From Amycolatopsis sp. DSM 110486 (GTDB lineage: Bacteria > Actinomycetota > Actinomycetes > Mycobacteriales > Pseudonocardiaceae): a DNA stretch of 64,000 nucleotides. Every line of letters starts with the position of its first letter. The first letter of the stretch is position 1. This document shows, in pieces, positions 61,706 to 64,000 of this stretch. Location: positions 868,001 through 932,000 of the forward strand of contig NZ_CP080519.1 in NCBI RefSeq assembly GCF_019468465.1. The letters are read 5' to 3'. Both the position numbers and the translations under genes were made by a program. The notes below the pieces were generated by a model, which saw nothing but the letters and a program-made list of their open reading frames with translations, was not told the DNA's origin and made no database searches.

Positions 61706-62265
61706 TGACCTCGGCCCGACCCCGGCGCTCCGACGCGACGCGCGCGGCGATCCTGAACGCCGCCCGCGAACGCTTCGCCGCGGACGGGTACGAGCGCGCG
61801 ACGATCCGCGCGATCGCGGCCGACGCGGCCATCGACCCGTCGATGGTGATGCGCTACTACGGCTCCAAGGAGAAGCTCTTCGCGGCCGCGGCCCACTTCG
61901 ACCTGCGCCTGCCCGACTTCACGCAGCTGCCGCTCGAAGAAGCCGGCACGCTGCTCGCGCGGCATGTGCTGGCGCGTTGGGCGGGTGACGAGACGTTGTT
62001 CGCGCTCCTGCGCGCGGGCGTCACGAACGAGACGGCGGCCGAACGCATGCGCTCGATCTTCGCCGACCAGCTCGGACCGCAGGTCGCGAAGGTGTGCCCG
62101 GACCCCGCCGAGGCGCCGGTGCGCGCCGGGCTGATCTCGTCGCAGGTGCTGGGCCTGGCGCTGTGCCGGTTCGTGCTGCGGCTACCGCCGGTCGCGGAGA
62201 TGACCGAGGACGAGGCCGTGCGCTGGCTCGGGCCGACCCTGCAGCGCTACCTCGTGGGGTACTGA
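61705..62265 (+). CDS. TetR/AcrR-family regulator
   Basis: 186 aa. HTH: ILNAARERFAADGYERATIR, AIAADAAIDPSMVMRYYGSK. The C-terminal domain is the TetR_C_18/PsrA-like type (AGLISSQVLGLALCRFVLRL). The ATG at 61705 is the last base of the fourth operator; there is no ribosome binding site, and TACAGT stands 7 nt upstream, so the mRNA is probably leaderless and the gene autoregulated. The divergent FAD monooxygenase is the likely target. Confidence 0.88.
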   Translation: MTSARPRRSDATRAAILNAARERFAADGYERATIRAIAADAAIDPSMVMRYYGSKEKLFAAAAHFDLRLPDFTQLPLEEAGTLLARHVLARWAGDETLFALLRAGVTNETAAERMRSIFADQLGPQVAKVCPDPAEAPVRAGLISSQVLGLALCRFVLRLPPVAEMTEDEAVRWLGPTLQRYLVGY

Positions 62266-62283
62266 CTCAATGGGGTACTGAGC

Positions 62284-62904
62284 TCACTCGAACCGCGTGG
62301 CGTCGCCCGCGCCGTAGCGGACGATCTCCGCCTCGCCGGACGAGAAGTCGACCACCGTGGTCGGCTCGACGCCGCAGTCGCCGGAGTCGAGCACCGCGTC
62401 GAGCTGGTGATCGAGTTCTTCCTTGATCTCCCAGCCCTGGGTGAGGGGCTCACCGGAGTCGGGCAGCAGCAGCGTGCTCGACAGGATCGGCTCCCCCAGC
62501 TCGGCCAGCAGCGCCTGCGTGACCACGTGCTCCGGGATGCGCACGCCGACGGTCTTCTTCTTCGCGTGCATCAGCCGCCGCGGCACTTCCTTGGTCGCGG
62601 GGAGGATGAACGTGTACGGCCCGGGCGTGGTGGCCTTGATCGCCCGGAACACCGTGTTGTCCACGTGCACGAACTGCCCGAGCTGGGCGAAGTCCTGGCA
62701 GACGAGCGTGAAGTGGTGCCGGTGGTCGAGCTTGCGGATCGCCCGGATCCGCTCCATGCCCTCCTGGTTGCCGAGCCGGCAGCCGAGCGCGAAGCAGGAG
62801 TCGGTGGGGTACGCGATGAGCCCGTCTTCGCGAAGCAGGTCCACGACCTGGGCCAGCGAGCGCCGCTGCGGGTTCTGCGGGTGCACGTCGAAATAGCGGG
62901 CCAT
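62284..62904 (-). CDS. Sua5/YciO/YrdC-family protein (threonylcarbamoyl-AMP synthase-like)
   Basis: 206 aa. The YrdC fold is seen in GLIAYPTDSCFALGCRLGN, RKLDHRHHFTLVCQDFAQL, PGPYTFILPATKEVPRRL and VGVRIPEHVV. TsaC/Sua5 makes threonylcarbamoyl-AMP for the t6A modification of tRNA; this sequence is closer in length and pattern to YciO, whose in vivo role is less certain. ATG 62904. It is not in an operon with other tRNA-modification genes. Confidence 0.85.
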   Translation of the reverse strand: MARYFDVHPQNPQRRSLAQVVDLLREDGLIAYPTDSCFALGCRLGNQEGMERIRAIRKLDHRHHFTLVCQDFAQLGQFVHVDNTVFRAIKATTPGPYTFILPATKEVPRRLMHAKKKTVGVRIPEHVVTQALLAELGEPILSSTLLLPDSGEPLTQGWEIKEELDHQLDAVLDSGDCGVEPTTVVDFSSGEAEIVRYGAGDATRFE

Positions 62905-62977
62905 GCGGCGAGCTTAGGGGTGATCCACCTCGGGGGCCGGGCGGGCCCGCCAGCGAGCGGCGAGGCAAAGTGTCGGC

Positions 62978-63697
62978 GTGCACGCTCTCTGGTCCACGGA
63001 CGAACAGTGGTCGCTGCTGCTCCCCGTGCTGCTCGCGCTGGTGCTGAGCACGGCGATCGGCCTCGAGCGCGAGGTCGGCAACAAACAGGCCGGCCTGCGC
63101 ACGCACACCCTGGTGGGCGTGGGGTCGGCGGTGTTCATGCTCGTGTCGAAGTACGGGTTCGCCGACCTGCTGAACACCGAGCACGTGGCGCTCGACCCCT
63201 CGCGGATCGCGGCGCAGATCGTCTCGGGCATCGGGTTCGTCGGCGGCGGGTTGATCTTCGTGCGCCGCGACGCCGTGCGCGGGCTGACGACGGCCGCGAC
63301 GGTGTGGCTCGCGGCGGCGGTCGGCGTCGCGTGCGGCGCGGGGCTGCCCGTGCTCGCGGTGGCGACGACCGTGGGACTGATCGTGATCACTCGCGGTTTC
63401 CCGCCGCTTTCCCGGTTCGTGGCACGGCATCGGCGCGAACCACCCATTCTGCGGCTGAGCTACTCCGACGGGCACGGAGTTTTGCGAAACGTTCTCGCGG
63501 GCTGTACCGGACGCGGCTGGGTGGTCCACCAGGTGGCGGTCGACAGGGAGACGGTTTCCGAAGAGGGGCAACGGATCGCGGTCGTCACGCTGCGGTTGCA
63601 GGGCCGCGGTGATCTTGCGGAATTGACGGCCGAACTCGCGGAACTGCCCGGCGTGCGGAGCACCGCGACGGGCGCGCAAGATCCACTCGAAGATTGA
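62978..63697 (+). CDS. MgtC/SapB-family membrane protein
   Basis: 239 aa. Four to five hydrophobic segments: LLPVLLALVLSTAIGLER, GVGSAVFMLVS, IVSGIGFVGGGLIFV, AATVWLAAAVGVACGAG. LSTAIGLEREVGNKQAGLRTHTLVGVG (in parts) and GIGFVGGG are the MgtC signature. The C-terminal ~80 residues form the ACT-like cytoplasmic domain. MgtC proteins help growth in low magnesium and modulate ATP synthase or pH. The start is GTG 62978. It is divergent from the Sua5-like gene. Confidence 0.9.
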   Translation: MHALWSTDEQWSLLLPVLLALVLSTAIGLEREVGNKQAGLRTHTLVGVGSAVFMLVSKYGFADLLNTEHVALDPSRIAAQIVSGIGFVGGGLIFVRRDAVRGLTTAATVWLAAAVGVACGAGLPVLAVATTVGLIVITRGFPPLSRFVARHRREPPILRLSYSDGHGVLRNVLAGCTGRGWVVHQVAVDRETVSEEGQRIAVVTLRLQGRGDLAELTAELAELPGVRSTATGAQDPLED

Positions 63698-63699
63698 TC

Positions 63700-63739
63700 G
63701 TGTGCCCGCCCCCCACAGCGGCCCGGTCTTCGGGCACAC
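63700..63739 (+). terminator. hairpin after the mgtC-like gene
   Basis: Perfect 9-bp arms GTGTGCCCG / CGGGCACAC separated by 22 nt, 2 bp after the stop. The long loop makes it a moderate candidate. Confidence 0.4.
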
Positions 63740-63818
63740 TGGACGGCACACGGAAACCTCGGTGTGGCAAAGGAAACATCGCGCCCGAGGAGAAACCATC
63801 CAAATGGGAGGTGAGGCC

Positions 63819-64000
63819 ATGGCCCCCGAAGATGGCGAGGACCTGATGTCCGTCGAGCCCCGTTTCGACCCGGCATGGCGCGGCTTTCACCGAGGCCAGG
63901 TCAAGGAATTCGTGGTCTGGGCCCAGGAAGAGCTCCGCCGGGTGGCGGCCGAACGCGACGCGGCGATGTGGCGCGTGGCCCGGCTGGCGCAGCACAACCG
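63819..64000 (+). CDS. DivIVA-like coiled-coil protein, 5' part only
   Basis: The gene runs off the right edge. From ATG 63819 (GGGAGG 8 nt upstream) it reads MAPEDGEDLMSVEPRFDPAW, then RGFHRGQVKEFVVWAQEELR and a charged helix RRVAAERDAAMWRVARLAQHN. The pattern F.P..RGF....V..F......EL is the DivIVA/Wag31 N-terminal motif followed by the coiled coil, as in cell-wall growth and septum-associated proteins. The earlier ATG at 63804 in the same frame is less well placed. Only ~60 residues are visible. Confidence 0.7.
   Translation, partial: MAPEDGEDLMSVEPRFDPAWRGFHRGQVKEFVVWAQEELRRVAAERDAAMWRVARLAQHN

Noticed and set aside
51585..62265. Secondary-metabolite gene cluster
   Set aside because: A type II thioesterase, two FAD hydroxylases and an exporter are present, but there is no polyketide synthase, NRPS, terpene cyclase or RiPP enzyme. 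The genes are separately regulated.

Overview
The window is high-GC actinobacterial chromosome, most likely from a Pseudonocardiales genus such as Amycolatopsis. This rests on four things. There are F420-linked enzymes (an LLM oxidoreductase and two Ddn-like proteins). There are mycothiol-linked enzymes (a maleylpyruvate-isomerase-type protein and an Rv2466c-like DsbA protein). DUF6292 and DUF5130 proteins are present, and many genes use GTG or TTG starts with purine-rich ribosome binding sites. The species is an inference. I saw no insertion sequence, integrase, prophage or CRISPR array.

Layout. 1-242 holds a decayed WD40 fragment. 243-10784 is an oxidoreductase-rich stretch. It holds DipZ, an SfnG-type flavin monooxygenase, a MerR regulator divergent from a mycothiol-dependent isomerase-like gene, an NtaA/SnaA-type monooxygenase coupled to an SfnB/DszC-type acyl-CoA-dehydrogenase-like gene, a MetE-like protein, and an F420 LLM enzyme coupled to an NTF2-like protein under a KstR-like motif. 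10927-13318 has a DUF1542-type membrane protein and a divergent SDR/TetR pair.

13320-39023 is a conserved housekeeping block. As I recall, its order matches Mycobacterium tuberculosis Rv2464c-Rv2477c: nei, rpiB, dsbA-like, pepN, DUF5130, HNH, glbO, aglA, a conserved hypothetical, thioesterase, NAD-glutamate dehydrogenase, ABC-F. Extra genes are inserted: ComB-like, MBL hydrolase, MscS, csp, desaturase, DUF6292, an 862-aa TPR/disordered protein, and a 123-aa protein made of 15 hexapeptide repeats at 20684-21055. That repeat protein is the most unusual item here.

39124-44892 holds a CopD-CtaG fusion, a histidine phosphatase, a divergent MFS/LacI pair, two inverted DnaA boxes and a secreted I36-type inhibitor. 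44893-46500 is gene-poor around tRNA-Arg(TCT), with one frameshifted ORF.

46506-62265 is accessory. It holds Ddn-like proteins, a TetR-controlled alpha/beta hydrolase, small secreted proteins, a TetR/MBL pair, a secreted sialidase, an orphan type II thioesterase, two adjacent ECF sigma modules (one the ECF42 plus DGPF pair), a DHA2 drug transporter, and two FAD monooxygenases each divergent from a TetR gene with multiple palindromic operators. 62284-64000 closes with a Sua5/YciO protein, an MgtC protein and the start of a DivIVA-like gene.

Regulation visible in sequence. There are several divergent regulator/target pairs with dyad operators: 4391, 12710, 43041, 46885, 58523 and 61616. Some promoters look leaderless, with TANNNT placed 6-7 nt before the start codon at 4430, 12749 and 61705. 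Strong hairpin terminators lie between convergent genes. The clearest are at 19568, 19611 and 47839.
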